Positions 26,379-35,239 of a stretch of 64,000 nt of DNA are shown piece by piece. This stretch comes from Nocardiopsis suaedae (lineage in GTDB: Bacteria > Actinomycetota > Actinomycetes > Streptosporangiales > Streptosporangiaceae). Where the stretch lies: positions 29,346 through 93,345 of the forward strand of contig NZ_JAQFWP010000020.1 in NCBI RefSeq assembly GCF_027706745.1, in the 5' to 3' direction. Each line of letters starts with the position of its first letter. The first letter of the stretch is position 1. Position numbers and translations under genes: made by a program. The notes beneath the pieces are model-generated. The model was given only the letters and a program-made list of their open reading frames with translations, was not told the origin of the DNA and ran no database searches.

Positions 26379-28523
26379 GTGACGCCAAACGGGCACGACA
26401 GCGCCAAACCCCTCCGCACCGGCGACCCCCGCGAGCTCGGCGACTACACGGTCCTGGGCCGGCTGGGCCGCGGCGGCATGGGCACCGTCTACCTGGCCCG
26501 CACCCCCGAGGGCCGCCGGGTCGCGGTCAAACTCATCCACCCCGACCTCACCGACGACGAGGACTTCCGGCGGCGGTTCGCCCGCGAGGTGGAGTCCGCC
26601 CGCCGGGTCGCCCGGTTCTCCACAGCGGGCGTGCTGGACGCGCGCCTGGAGGGTGAGCCGCTGTTCATCGTCTCCGAGTACGTGCCGGGCCCCAACCTGG
26701 CCGAGGCGGTCGCCGCCGAGGGCCCCATGGCCGGCGGCACCCTGGACGGCCTGGCCATGGGCGTGGCGGCCGCGCTCACCGCCATCCACGGCGCCGGAGT
26801 GATCCACCGCGACCTCAAGCCGGCCAACGTGCTGCTGTCGTCGGTGGGCCCCAAGGTGATCGACTTCGGCATCGCCCGCGCCATGGAGGACGACGGCGCG
26901 GTCACCCGCTCCAGCCAGCTCATGGGCACCCCGGCCTACCTGGCCCCCGAGCTGATCGCGGGCCGGGACATCACCCCCGCCTCGGACATCTTCTCCTGGG
27001 GCTGCCTGGTGGCCTTCGCCGGGACCGGCCGCGCCCCCTTCGACGCCCCCAGCGTCCCGGCGGTGCTCAACCAGATCACCTCGATGGCGCCGGAGCTGGG
27101 CGACCTGGAGCCGCCGCTGCGCGACATGGTCGCGGCCGCCCTGTCCAAGGAGCCGACCGAGCGCCCCACCGCCCAGCAGCTCCTCAACCGCCTGGTCGGG
27201 CAGGAGGACCCGGACGAGGCGGTGGTCGACAGCACGGTGGTGCGCTCCTGGACCCCGCCGTCGACCGCCCGCCCCACACAGGCCATGGCGGCCGGTGCGG
27301 CGGACGGCGACACCCCCGCCTCCGAACCGGGCGAGCGGCCGACCGCCGCGATGCCCCCGCCCGGGGCGACGCAGGCCGCACCGCCGCAGGACACCATGGC
27401 GGCGGCCCCGCCCACGATGCCCTACGCGCCGCAGCACCCTTCCGGCCCGCAGCCGCCCGTGCCGGGCGGCGCCCCGCAGGGGGCCGTCCCCTCCGGTCCG
27501 CAGCAGCCGCCGGGCCCGCCCCCGCACGGGTACGGCCCCGGCGGCCCGGGGGGTCCAATGGGTCCGGGCGGCCCCGGTGTCCCCTCGCCCCCGCACGGCG
27601 GCCCGGCCCCGTTCGCCGCGGGCGGCCCCGGCGGTCCGGCGGGCCCGGGGACGCCGCCCGGGGGGCAGCACGGCGGGCAGGCCTCCCCCGGCGGGCGCAA
27701 GCGCCGCTCCAAGGCCGTCCTCGGCCTGGTCGCCGCGGGCGCGGTGCTGGTACTGCTGGCCGCGGGCGGCGCCGCCGTCTACTTCACCCGTCCGCCGCAG
27801 TTCCCCGCCGACGCCGACGGCGTCTACCAGCAGGACTTCGACAGCGGCCAGACCGACTGGACCGACGAGTACGACTACGAGTTCGAGGACGACTCCGCCT
27901 TCGGCCACATCGACCAGGCCTTCGCCCTGCGCGCGACCGAGGACGACGATGAGCCGACGGTGCGGGTCTCGGCCCCGCTCGGCGAGTATCACCCGGTGCA
28001 CATGGCCGCCTCCGCCGACCTCGTGTGGGACTCGGGGCCCGACTACTCCGAGGCGGGCATGTACTGCTTCGGCTACGACGCGGACGACAACCGGTTCGAC
28101 CAGGACTACCGCCAGTACGAGGTGCGGCTCCGCAAGGACGGCGAGGAGCTGCTCATCCGGCGCAACGGCGGCTCCGAACAGGGCCAGGGCACCCTGGCGC
28201 GCGTCGGCGACGTCCCCGGGTACGACGCTTCCGAAGGCGCGGCCAACACGTTGCAGATCACCTGCGACCGCACCGTCGAGGAAGGCCAGGACGTCGAGAA
28301 CGGCACCGTGACGGTCCGCGCCTGGGTCAACGGGGAGTTCGCGGTCGAGGCCACCGACGAGGACCCGATTCCGGGGCGGGGCACCGGCCTGCTGCTCTCC
28401 CGTCCCGGGGGCAGCGGCGGAGACGCGGTCGCCCGGTTCGACGATTATGAGCTGCTGAAGACGGCCGACGCGACCGACGCCGAGGACCCGGACAGCGGCG
28501 ACGGCGGCTCCGACGAGAGCTGA
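26379..28523 (+). CDS. Membrane Ser/Thr protein kinase (Hanks type)
   Basis: A 714-residue kinase. The catalytic domain fills about residues 20-270: glycine loop GRGGMGTVY, VAVKLIHPDL with the ATP-binding Lys, HRDLKPANVLL and DFGIAR, then GTPAYLAPE. A Pro/Gly/Ala-rich linker of about 180 residues leads to one membrane helix (near 450-472) and an extracellular domain of about 240 residues, Asp/Glu-rich, with two Cys, probably a sensor. GTG 26,379 is chosen because AAAGGA lies 11 bases upstream; the ATG at 26,340 has no ribosome site and abuts a -10-like TACGCT (26,334-26,339). The extracellular domain carries no PASTA repeats, so the ligand is not evident. Confidence 0.85.
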   Translation: MTPNGHDSAKPLRTGDPRELGDYTVLGRLGRGGMGTVYLARTPEGRRVAVKLIHPDLTDDEDFRRRFAREVESARRVARFSTAGVLDARLEGEPLFIVSEYVPGPNLAEAVAAEGPMAGGTLDGLAMGVAAALTAIHGAGVIHRDLKPANVLLSSVGPKVIDFGIARAMEDDGAVTRSSQLMGTPAYLAPELIAGRDITPASDIFSWGCLVAFAGTGRAPFDAPSVPAVLNQITSMAPELGDLEPPLRDMVAAALSKEPTERPTAQQLLNRLVGQEDPDEAVVDSTVVRSWTPPSTARPTQAMAAGAADGDTPASEPGERPTAAMPPPGATQAAPPQDTMAAAPPTMPYAPQHPSGPQPPVPGGAPQGAVPSGPQQPPGPPPHGYGPGGPGGPMGPGGPGVPSPPHGGPAPFAAGGPGGPAGPGTPPGGQHGGQASPGGRKRRSKAVLGLVAAGAVLVLLAAGGAAVYFTRPPQFPADADGVYQQDFDSGQTDWTDEYDYEFEDDSAFGHIDQAFALRATEDDDEPTVRVSAPLGEYHPVHMAASADLVWDSGPDYSEAGMYCFGYDADDNRFDQDYRQYEVRLRKDGEELLIRRNGGSEQGQGTLARVGDVPGYDASEGAANTLQITCDRTVEEGQDVENGTVTVRAWVNGEFAVEATDEDPIPGRGTGLLLSRPGGSGGDAVARFDDYELLKTADATDAEDPDSGDGGSDES

Positions 28524-28872
28524 CCCGGCTCCGGCGGGCCCGTTCGTTCGCCGTTCGCGGCCGGTCGGCCGCCGGCAGGGCGCCGGTCGCGTCCCCGGGA
28601 GTGGGGTGGTTGCCATCCGGCCAGGTCAGCGCGGTCGACACGGCGCTGGGGGCGCCCCTACGCCGGTGCCTCCGTCCGCCCGGGACCACGCGGCGGGCAC
28701 GTCACGGGCGCCCTGTCGGGGTCCGCGGGGCGCGACGGCGGGGCACGGGGGCCTCCTGGGGTTCCGGTGGCGGTCTCGCCGCCCCACCGGAACCAGAAGG
28801 CCCTGTCCTCATCCGCTGCCTCGCCAGGGCGCGCCGGCGGCCACCGGCGCCCGGGACGTCACACCCCGGCCG
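28524..28872. other. Gap between convergent kinase and Band 7 genes
   Basis: No gene is supported. The interval holds the bidirectional hairpin listed at 28,760-28,794 and nothing else I recognise. Confidence 0.5.
28760..28794. terminator. Bidirectional terminator-like hairpin
   Basis: GGTTCCGGTGG and CCACCGGAACC form a perfect 11-bp stem; the 13-base loop can pair further. It lies between the convergent kinase and Band 7 genes. Confidence 0.6.
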
Positions 28873-30003
28873 TCACCGGTCCCTCGACCCCTGCTCCGGG
28901 ACGCCCGCGTTCGGGACGCCCGCCCCGTCGCTCACCGAGCCCCCGGCCGCCGCGGCCTCGGCCGCACGGCGGGCGTTCTCCACCGCCTCCGCCGCGCTCT
29001 GCGCCGCGTCGTCGGCGGCCGCGCGGGACGCCCGGTCCCCGTCGTCCGCCGACGTGAGCTCGGGGGTGCCGCCCTCTTCCAGCTCGCCGGTGCGCTCCTG
29101 GTCCTCCTGCTCTCCGGCGCCGTCGGCCGTGGACTCGGCCTCACCGGAGAAGGCCCGGGTCACGTTCTGCACCGCCGAGGTCAGCTCGCCGGGGATCACC
29201 CAGAAGGTGTTGCCCTCGCCGTTGGCCAGCGAAGGCAGCGTCTCCAGGTACTTGTAGGCCAGCAGCTTGGGGTCGGCGTTGTTGCGGTGCACCGCCTGGA
29301 ACACGCGCTCGACCGCCTGCGCCTCGCCGTCGGCGCGCAGGATGCGCGCCTGCTGGTCGCCCTGGGCCTCCAGGATCGCCTGCTGGCGGGCGCCCTCGGC
29401 GGTGAGGATGCGCGACTGCCGCTCGCCCTCGGCGTGCAGGACCACGGCCCGCTTGTCGCGCTCGGCCCGCATCTGCTTCTCCATCGCCTCCTTGATGGTG
29501 GGCGGCGGGTCGATCGCCTTGATCTCCACCCGGTTGGCGCGGATGCCCCACTTGCCGGTGGCCTCGTCCAGCACGCCCCGCAGGCGGGTGTTGATCTCCT
29601 CCCGGGAGGTCAGCGTGCGCTCCAGGTCCATCCCGCCGATCACGTTGCGCAGCGTGGTGACGGTGAGCTGGTCGATGGCCTGCAGGTAGTTGGCGACCTC
29701 GTAGGCCGCCGCCTTGGGTTCGGTGATCTGGTAATAGAGCACCGTGTCGATGTTGACGACCAGGTTGTCCTCGGTGATGACCGGCTGCGGCCGGGAGGAG
29801 AACACCTGCTCGCGCAGGTCGAACTTGGTGTTGACGCGGTCCACGATCGGGATGATGAAGTTCAGCCCCGGCTGGAGGGTGCGCTGGTAGCGGCCGAAGC
29901 GCTCGATGTTGTAGGCGCGGGCCTGTGGAACGATCCGCACCGTGGAGACCACCAGCAGCACGGCGATGGCCGCCAGGACGATGAAGAGGATGTCGGCTCC
30001 CAT
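28873..30003 (-). CDS. SPFH/Band 7 membrane protein (stomatin/QmcA type)
   Basis: A 376-residue protein with one N-terminal membrane helix (about 5-24), a Band 7 domain (VPQARAYNIERFGRYQRTL to about 200), a predicted coiled-coil rich in Ala/Glu/Arg (about 190-255), and an acidic, low-complexity C-terminus. Members scaffold membrane microdomains. It lies 55 bases downstream of an NfeD-like gene on the same strand, the classical stomatin-NfeD pairing. Confidence 0.9.
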   Translation of the reverse strand: MGADILFIVLAAIAVLLVVSTVRIVPQARAYNIERFGRYQRTLQPGLNFIIPIVDRVNTKFDLREQVFSSRPQPVITEDNLVVNIDTVLYYQITEPKAAAYEVANYLQAIDQLTVTTLRNVIGGMDLERTLTSREEINTRLRGVLDEATGKWGIRANRVEIKAIDPPPTIKEAMEKQMRAERDKRAVVLHAEGERQSRILTAEGARQQAILEAQGDQQARILRADGEAQAVERVFQAVHRNNADPKLLAYKYLETLPSLANGEGNTFWVIPGELTSAVQNVTRAFSGEAESTADGAGEQEDQERTGELEEGGTPELTSADDGDRASRAAADDAAQSAAEAVENARRAAEAAAAGGSVSDGAGVPNAGVPEQGSRDR

Positions 30004-30058
30004 GATGTACCTGCCCTGCGAGTCGGATCGTGCGGGTCGGTGCGTGGGGCTCCCCCGG

Positions 30059-30499
30059 TCACGGCAAGGCCTCGCGCGGGTAGACGACGGCCGTGGCCCC
30101 GTCGATCTCCATCACGTCCACGTGCACGCCCGCGGGGATGACGTGGTCCTCGTCGAGGGCGCGTGCGGACCACTCCTCGCCCTGCAGCTTGATCCGGCCG
30201 TGGTCGCCGGTGACCTGTTCGATGACCACGGCCGAGCGCCCCACCAGGGCGTCGGTCCCCGAGGGCAGCAGCGGCGGCTGTTTGAGGTGGCGCCGGGCGA
30301 TGGGGCGGATCACCAGGATCCCGGCGGCCGAGGTGATGATGAAGGCCAGCACCTGGGGCACCACGCCCATGCCCACGGCGCCGACGACGCCGGCGACCAG
30401 CGCCGCGACCGCCAGCAGGCCGAGGGACAGGGTCAGGGTGAAGGCCTCGGCGATTCCGAGCGCGACGGCGGCGATCAGCCAGAGGACCCATAGCGGCAT
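30059..30499 (-). CDS. NfeD-family protein
   Basis: A 146-residue short NfeD. Three to four hydrophobic helices (about 5-75) precede a C-terminal OB-fold: LVGRSAVVIEQVTGDHGRIK and GEEWSARALDEDHVIPAG are characteristic. It lacks the ClpP-like protease domain of long NfeD. It partners with the downstream Band 7 protein. A -10-like TAGTTT lies upstream at 30,534-30,529 (minus). Confidence 0.9.
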   Translation of the reverse strand: MPLWVLWLIAAVALGIAEAFTLTLSLGLLAVAALVAGVVGAVGMGVVPQVLAFIITSAAGILVIRPIARRHLKQPPLLPSGTDALVGRSAVVIEQVTGDHGRIKLQGEEWSARALDEDHVIPAGVHVDVMEIDGATAVVYPREALP

Positions 30500-30807
30500 T
30501 AGCGGCCTCCCGTCCAGCGGGTACCCCTAAACTACCCGCGCGATGGTGAAGAAGCACACAACTTTCGGCCGTCCGATGCCCGCCACGGCGACGGTTTCCG
30601 GTCCGGAGGGCCGTGGCCTCGCCACTCGCCCTCCCGGTCCGTCCGCGTCGGCGCCCGCCCCGGTGCTCGCGCGGCGCACCGAGGGCGCGCACGCACGCGT
30701 CCGGGCGGGCCGGGGCCGCCCCGGCCCGCCCGGACGGACGGGGGACGGAGGACGGCGCGGCCGCGGAGGCGGGGACGCATGCGCCCGCCCCGCGGCCGCC
30801 GGGAGGG
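30500..30807. other. Gap between nfeD-like and acylase genes
   Basis: No gene is supported in this 308-base interval. It contains the probable promoter for the NfeD gene at its left end and the strong hairpin listed at 30,698-30,736. Confidence 0.5.
30698..30736 (-). terminator. Strong hairpin terminator after acylase gene
   Basis: Two 18-base arms, beginning CGTCCGGGCGGG and ending CCCGCCCGGACG, are perfectly complementary around the loop CCG. It lies 72 bases past the minus-strand acylase stop. It is the longest perfect stem I found in the window. Confidence 0.7.
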
Positions 30808-33726
30808 TCAGCCCCGCCCGCTCCCGAACTCCATGACCATCTGGTAGGTCGGACGGTTCTGCCAGGCGATGGGCCACATGTTGATGCCGCCCAGGGGCTG
30901 CTGCACGATCGCGTCGGCGCACACCTGGTCGCCGGCGTCGCAGCCCCCGCCGCCCGGGTAGACCTCGTCGGCGGGCCGGCCCGCCGCCTCGGCCAGGGTG
31001 TCAACGAGCACCTGGGCGCACGCGTCGGCGTCACCGCCGCCGCAGTAGGCCCCGCCGAGGCCGCCCTCCACGTCCTCGCCGAGCACGGTGCGCAGGTCCT
31101 TGTCCACGTACGACCACCAGCCGTACTGGAAGGCCGACCCCTTGTGCTCGCCGTCGCCGTTGGGCGTCTCGTCGACCTGCACGGCCCCGGTGATCCCGGA
31201 GTACAGCTCCTCCCCCAGGCCCGGCTCGAACTCGGCCTCCACCAGGCGCGGCCACCAGGCGTCCATGATCCGGACCGCGTCGGCGTGCGCGTAGGCCCCG
31301 GCGTCGCGGGAGGGCTCGCGGCGCGGGGCGCCCGCCTCCTGCCAGGCCCGCAGCGCCTCGACCGCGTCGGCGACCTGCGGGTCGGAGGTGTCGGCGCGCT
31401 CCAGCACCCGCAGCATCTCCGGGAGCACCTGCTCGCCCCGCAGGTCGGTGTGGCCGGCCTCCATCATCACCTGGACCAGCGAGGCCCGGGTGAAGGAGTG
31501 CCCCTCGTCGATGAGGGAGGCCACCCGCCCGTCGAGCAGGTCGCCGCGGTGCACCGAGCCCGTGCCCCAGCCGGAGGTGTAGCCCCGCGCGACCTTGTTG
31601 TTCCAGTTGACGTAGTAGTCCTGGCCGACCGAGTTGGGCTGGTCCTGCCGCGGGTGGTACTCGGCGCCGTTGTCCGCCGGGTCCCAGCCCTTCCACCCGG
31701 CGGCCGAGTCGGCGGCGATGGGCAGGTTGGGGTCGGTGCCCTCGGTGCGCACCGGGTTGGCGCCGGAGTTCTGGAAGGCGACCTCGCCGGAGTCGGCGTA
31801 GTGCCAGTTGAAGGCGTAGCCGATGTCGGCGGCGGCGTCCTGGAAGTCCTCGGCCGAGCCGATGTCCCCGGGGTCGTTGAACCGCTGGAAGCCGATGATG
31901 GAGTCGACCTCCCGCATGTAGGTGGACCGGCGGACGGTGAAGGCGACCGGGTCGCCGCCGACCGTGCCGAACGACTCCACCAGGCCGAACTCCGAGCGCA
32001 GCGACGTCAGGCGGTAGGACCCGGCGGGCGTCTGGTCGGCGACCGTGGGCTCCCAGGCGTTCTCGACGGTCAGCTCCTCGAAGGGGGTGCAGGAACCGTC
32101 CCCGGCGACGTAGGCCCGCGAACCGGTGTCGGGATCGGAGCCGTCGGTCTCGCACAGCTCCACCGCGAAGGTGTCGGTGATGTCCTGCCCGGCGGAGGTG
32201 GCGCTCCAGGCGTAGTCGGCGCCGCGGCCCATCTGCACGTAGAAGCTGGTCCCGGCGAAGGAGGCGCCCCGGGCGCTGATCCCGGGACCCTGCAGTTCCT
32301 GGACCATCAGGAGCTGCGGCGAGAAGTAGCCGGTCTGCGGCCCCATGACGGCGATCGGGCTGCCGCTGGCGGTGTGCTCGCCGGAGACCATCAGCGCGTT
32401 GGACATGCCGCGCGGCTCGGCCAGGTCCTCGGGCAGCACGCCGTCGTTGAAGAGGCCCTCGGCGTCGTCGAGGTCGCCCTTCCCGGCCTTGTCCTCCAGC
32501 TCGGCGGCGTCCTTGGCGGGCAGTTCCTCGACGGTGCCGCCGCCCTCCCCGGCGCTTTCGGCCGAGGCGGCCTCCGCGCCGCTCTCCGGGGCGCCCTCCC
32601 CGGACGCGGCGGACCCGGTCTCGTCGTGCACGATGTCGTAGGGCTCGACCGACCCCGGGTCGGGCATGGCGCGGCCGACGGGGTCGTCGGGCGTGCCGGT
32701 GTAGGGGAAGTCGCCGTCGACGGTGGTCACGGCCTCGGGGTCGTTCTCCATGCGCCAGGCCTGCCAGCGCCGGTCGCCCTCCTCCTCCCCGTACTGGTTC
32801 TGGAAGGAGAGGCGGATCAGGGCGGACTGGACCTCGCCGCCGCCCCCGCCGCCGAACAGCGCACCGACCATCGCGGCGATGCCGACGACGTCGGTGGGGC
32901 GGAAGTGCTCGATCTCGCCTTCCTGGGTGATGGCGTCCTTGTGGCCGGTGAGCACGTACTCGCCGGGGTAGTCGCGGCGTTCCTGGGAGCGGTCGATGTA
33001 GGCGTTGATGCCCTCGACGTAGGACTCCACGTCGGCCAGGGCCTGGGCGCCGCGCTCGCCGGAGGCGGCGACCCGGTCGATCTGGGCCTGCTTGTCCTCT
33101 TCGGTGTAGGGGGCGGTACGCCAGAGCATCTGCTCGAAGGCGCGGTTGCCCTCGGCGCCCCCGGCGAAGGGGGTGAGCTCGCCGCGGCCCAGGTTGCGCA
33201 GCACGTCCATGAGGAACAGCCGGTCCTCCGCGGCCGCGTACCCCGCGCCGAACATGGTGCCCTCGCGGGTGTCGCCGTAGATGTGCGGGACGCCGAAGCC
33301 CTGATCGCGTTGGATGGTGACGTCGCCGCGGGGGCTGTACTCGCGCTCGACGTCGTCGGGGTCGACGCCGAAGGAGGCGTCCATGAAGTAGTCGCCGAGT
33401 CCGGAGTCGTCCAGGCCCTGGTAGTCGTGCAGCAGGTTGTCGTACCGGTCGAGCTGGTCGGAGGAGTGCGCGGGCCGGGTGCCGAAGGCCTGGTTGCCGA
33501 GGATCTCGACGAGGGTGGCGTCGCCGTTCTGGCCCGGGGGCAGGACGTCGCTGCAGCCGTCCTCACCGCAGTGGTCCTCGATGGCGGCGGCGATCTCGGC
33601 GGGGTCGGGGCCGTCGTCCGCGGCGGCCGCCGGCGCGGCGCCGCCGAGGGGTCCGGGGACCAGGGCGAGCGCACAGGCGACGGCCAGCCCGGCGGCCGGA
33701 AGGCTGCGTCGGGGGTGCTGGGGCAT
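30808..33726 (-). CDS. Secreted penicillin acylase-family Ntn hydrolase
   Basis: A 972-residue precursor. Residues 1 to about 36 are a signal peptide (RR near the start, hydrophobic core, AxA-type end APAAAADD). The alpha region contains RDQGFGVPHIYGDTREG. The spacer ends before Ser442 in GMSNALMVSG, which after self-cleavage would be the catalytic N-terminal Ser of the beta chain; SGSPIAVMGPQTGY follows. The family splits amide bonds of penicillins, N-acyl homoserine lactones and other acyl amides; the substrate here is not predictable. ATG 33,726 has GAGG nine bases upstream. An Ala/Glu-rich insert of about 60 residues marks the linker region. Confidence 0.88.
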   Translation of the reverse strand: MPQHPRRSLPAAGLAVACALALVPGPLGGAAPAAAADDGPDPAEIAAAIEDHCGEDGCSDVLPPGQNGDATLVEILGNQAFGTRPAHSSDQLDRYDNLLHDYQGLDDSGLGDYFMDASFGVDPDDVEREYSPRGDVTIQRDQGFGVPHIYGDTREGTMFGAGYAAAEDRLFLMDVLRNLGRGELTPFAGGAEGNRAFEQMLWRTAPYTEEDKQAQIDRVAASGERGAQALADVESYVEGINAYIDRSQERRDYPGEYVLTGHKDAITQEGEIEHFRPTDVVGIAAMVGALFGGGGGGEVQSALIRLSFQNQYGEEEGDRRWQAWRMENDPEAVTTVDGDFPYTGTPDDPVGRAMPDPGSVEPYDIVHDETGSAASGEGAPESGAEAASAESAGEGGGTVEELPAKDAAELEDKAGKGDLDDAEGLFNDGVLPEDLAEPRGMSNALMVSGEHTASGSPIAVMGPQTGYFSPQLLMVQELQGPGISARGASFAGTSFYVQMGRGADYAWSATSAGQDITDTFAVELCETDGSDPDTGSRAYVAGDGSCTPFEELTVENAWEPTVADQTPAGSYRLTSLRSEFGLVESFGTVGGDPVAFTVRRSTYMREVDSIIGFQRFNDPGDIGSAEDFQDAAADIGYAFNWHYADSGEVAFQNSGANPVRTEGTDPNLPIAADSAAGWKGWDPADNGAEYHPRQDQPNSVGQDYYVNWNNKVARGYTSGWGTGSVHRGDLLDGRVASLIDEGHSFTRASLVQVMMEAGHTDLRGEQVLPEMLRVLERADTSDPQVADAVEALRAWQEAGAPRREPSRDAGAYAHADAVRIMDAWWPRLVEAEFEPGLGEELYSGITGAVQVDETPNGDGEHKGSAFQYGWWSYVDKDLRTVLGEDVEGGLGGAYCGGGDADACAQVLVDTLAEAAGRPADEVYPGGGGCDAGDQVCADAIVQQPLGGINMWPIAWQNRPTYQMVMEFGSGRG

Positions 33727-33828
33727 GTGTCGTACCTCGATCGGCAGGGGGCGACAGGGGGGGTAGGAGCGGGTGTCGGCGGGGTCGTGGTACGCGTCGG
33801 GTCGGCGGCAGATTACGCACGGCAGCGG

Positions 33829-33840
33829 CTTTCGCGAAAG
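33829..33840. promoter_or_regulatory. CTTTCGCGAAAG palindrome upstream of acylase
   Basis: A perfect 12-base palindrome with a central CG, the pattern of LacI/GalR-type operators, about 103 bases upstream of the acylase ATG. A nearby pair GAAAG/CTTTC extends the symmetry to the right. Confidence 0.4.
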
Positions 33841-34049
33841 AGTTTCATGTTCTTTCGGGACCGCACCCCGGAGGGCGGCGCGGCGGCGCCCGGTGGACCC
33901 CGGGCCGCCGGGCACGCTCCATCGAGAGCGCTACCAGCGGTAACAGCGCAGCTCCGAGATGAGGAAGTGTGGGGTAGACCACACGCAAGAGGGGTGGCCA
34001 CATCCGGACACGCGTTCCACAGGGGATCACCGCCGTCCCCGGCGGCGGG

Positions 34050-35130
34050 GGAAGGAAGAGGGGCGGTCGGCTCCTTCAGGCCCGCCCGCCGGGCGCCGGG
34101 CCCCTCGCGGTCCAGGTGGCCGGCGGCTCGGCTCGCACCCCGCTCCCGACCCCGGCCGGGCGGCGGGTCGGCGGAGTGCAGGGCGAACGGCGGCAACGAC
34201 GGGACCAGCAGGTACCCCGCTCCGGACCCCGGCCGTCCGCCGGGCCACCGGAGCGCGAGGTCGAGGGCGGCGACGACGAAGGTCAGCGGCCCGGCCCGTG
34301 GCGCTGTCGAGTGGCGGGCATGTGCGTGGTCACCGCGATGTGCAGCAACGGCCAGAGCGGGGCGGTTCCCATGGCCTGCCTGCCGGGCGCCGGACCCCTC
34401 GCGGTGCGGGTTGTCGGGCGGCTCGGCCGGTGCCCCACTGACGGGCATCGGCCGTCCGCCGTACCTCCGGGGTGTGAGGTGGATGGCGGCGACGACGAAG
34501 GTCAGCGGCCCGGCCTGTGGCGCTGTCGGCCGCGCGGCGTGTGCGTGGTCACCGGAATCGGCAGCGACGGCCAGAACCGGGCGGTTCCCATAGCCTGCTT
34601 GCCGAGTGGTGGGCCCCTCGCGGTCCGGGCGGGCGGCGCGGCCGGAACCCGCTTTCCGGACGCCACGGACGGCCCGGGGCCCTCCCCGCCGCACCCGGTA
34701 TGCCCGGAATGCCCGGCCCCGGGGTTCCCCATCGTGCGTTCAACGCACCCCCGGGGCAACGAGTGTGCGCTTTCGACCACTCCCACGCGCCCAGAGTGCA
34801 CTCTTCGGCACACTCGATGCCCGACAGCCCGCCCCGCGTCCGGGATGCCCGGAATGCGGCGCCCGCTCACCCCCCACAGGCGCGGGCGAGCACCCGCCCA
34901 CCCCACGGCGCCGCCTTCCCGGGACGCGAGGAACCCGCCGCCCGGCCAGGGCCCGTCAGCGGGGTACCGGCCAAGCCGCCGCCCACCCGCACCGCGAGGA
35001 ACCCGCCGGACGGCAGGCAGGCCCGGGGAACCGCCCCACTCACGCCGTCGCCGCCCATCACGGTGACCACGCACAGGCCCGGCGGCCGACAGAGCAGCAG
35101 GTAGGGCCGCCGACCTTCGTCGTCACCTGT
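34050..35130. repeat. Cluster of tandem and inverted intergenic repeats
   Basis: Four related units. Two are complete and tandem on the plus strand, at 34,271-34,489 and from 34,490, with a period of 219 bases; both begin CGACGACGAAGGTCAGCGGC and contain GTGCGTGGTCACCG and CGGTTCCCAT. A partial unit lies at about 34,050-34,260. A further unit is inverted, starting at 35,124 and running left to about 34,900. The units resemble those at 12.0-12.3 kb. The whole 33,727-35,239 interval has no gene I can support; reading frames through the units stay open but look like GC-rich artefacts. Confidence 0.7.
34734..34816. repeat. Nested palindromes inside the repeat cluster
   Basis: GTGCGTTCAACGCAC (34,734-34,748) is a 7+7 palindrome. 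CGAGTGTGC (34,760-34,768) pairs with GCACACTCG (34,808-34,816), and the 12-base palindrome AGAGTGCACTCT (34,793-34,804) sits between them. They lie in the unique segment between the direct and inverted repeat units. Confidence 0.5.
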
Positions 35131-35239
35131 CGGCTCCACGCTCCGTGATCGCCGACGCCCCGGTCCCGCCCTCGACCTCGGACCGACCTCGGACGCGAAA
35201 CCTCCGCCCCTATGGCTCAGCAACAAACGGCGGCGCCGG

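Noticed and set aside
34116..35066. Repeat cluster as a coding gene with internal 73-residue repeats.
   Set aside because: No ribosome site, Gly/Pro/Arg-rich composition and presence of inverted and truncated copies favour a non-coding repeat.
34050..35130. Origin of replication.
   Set aside because: No DnaA-box series, no AT-rich unwinding region and no dnaA or dnaN nearby.
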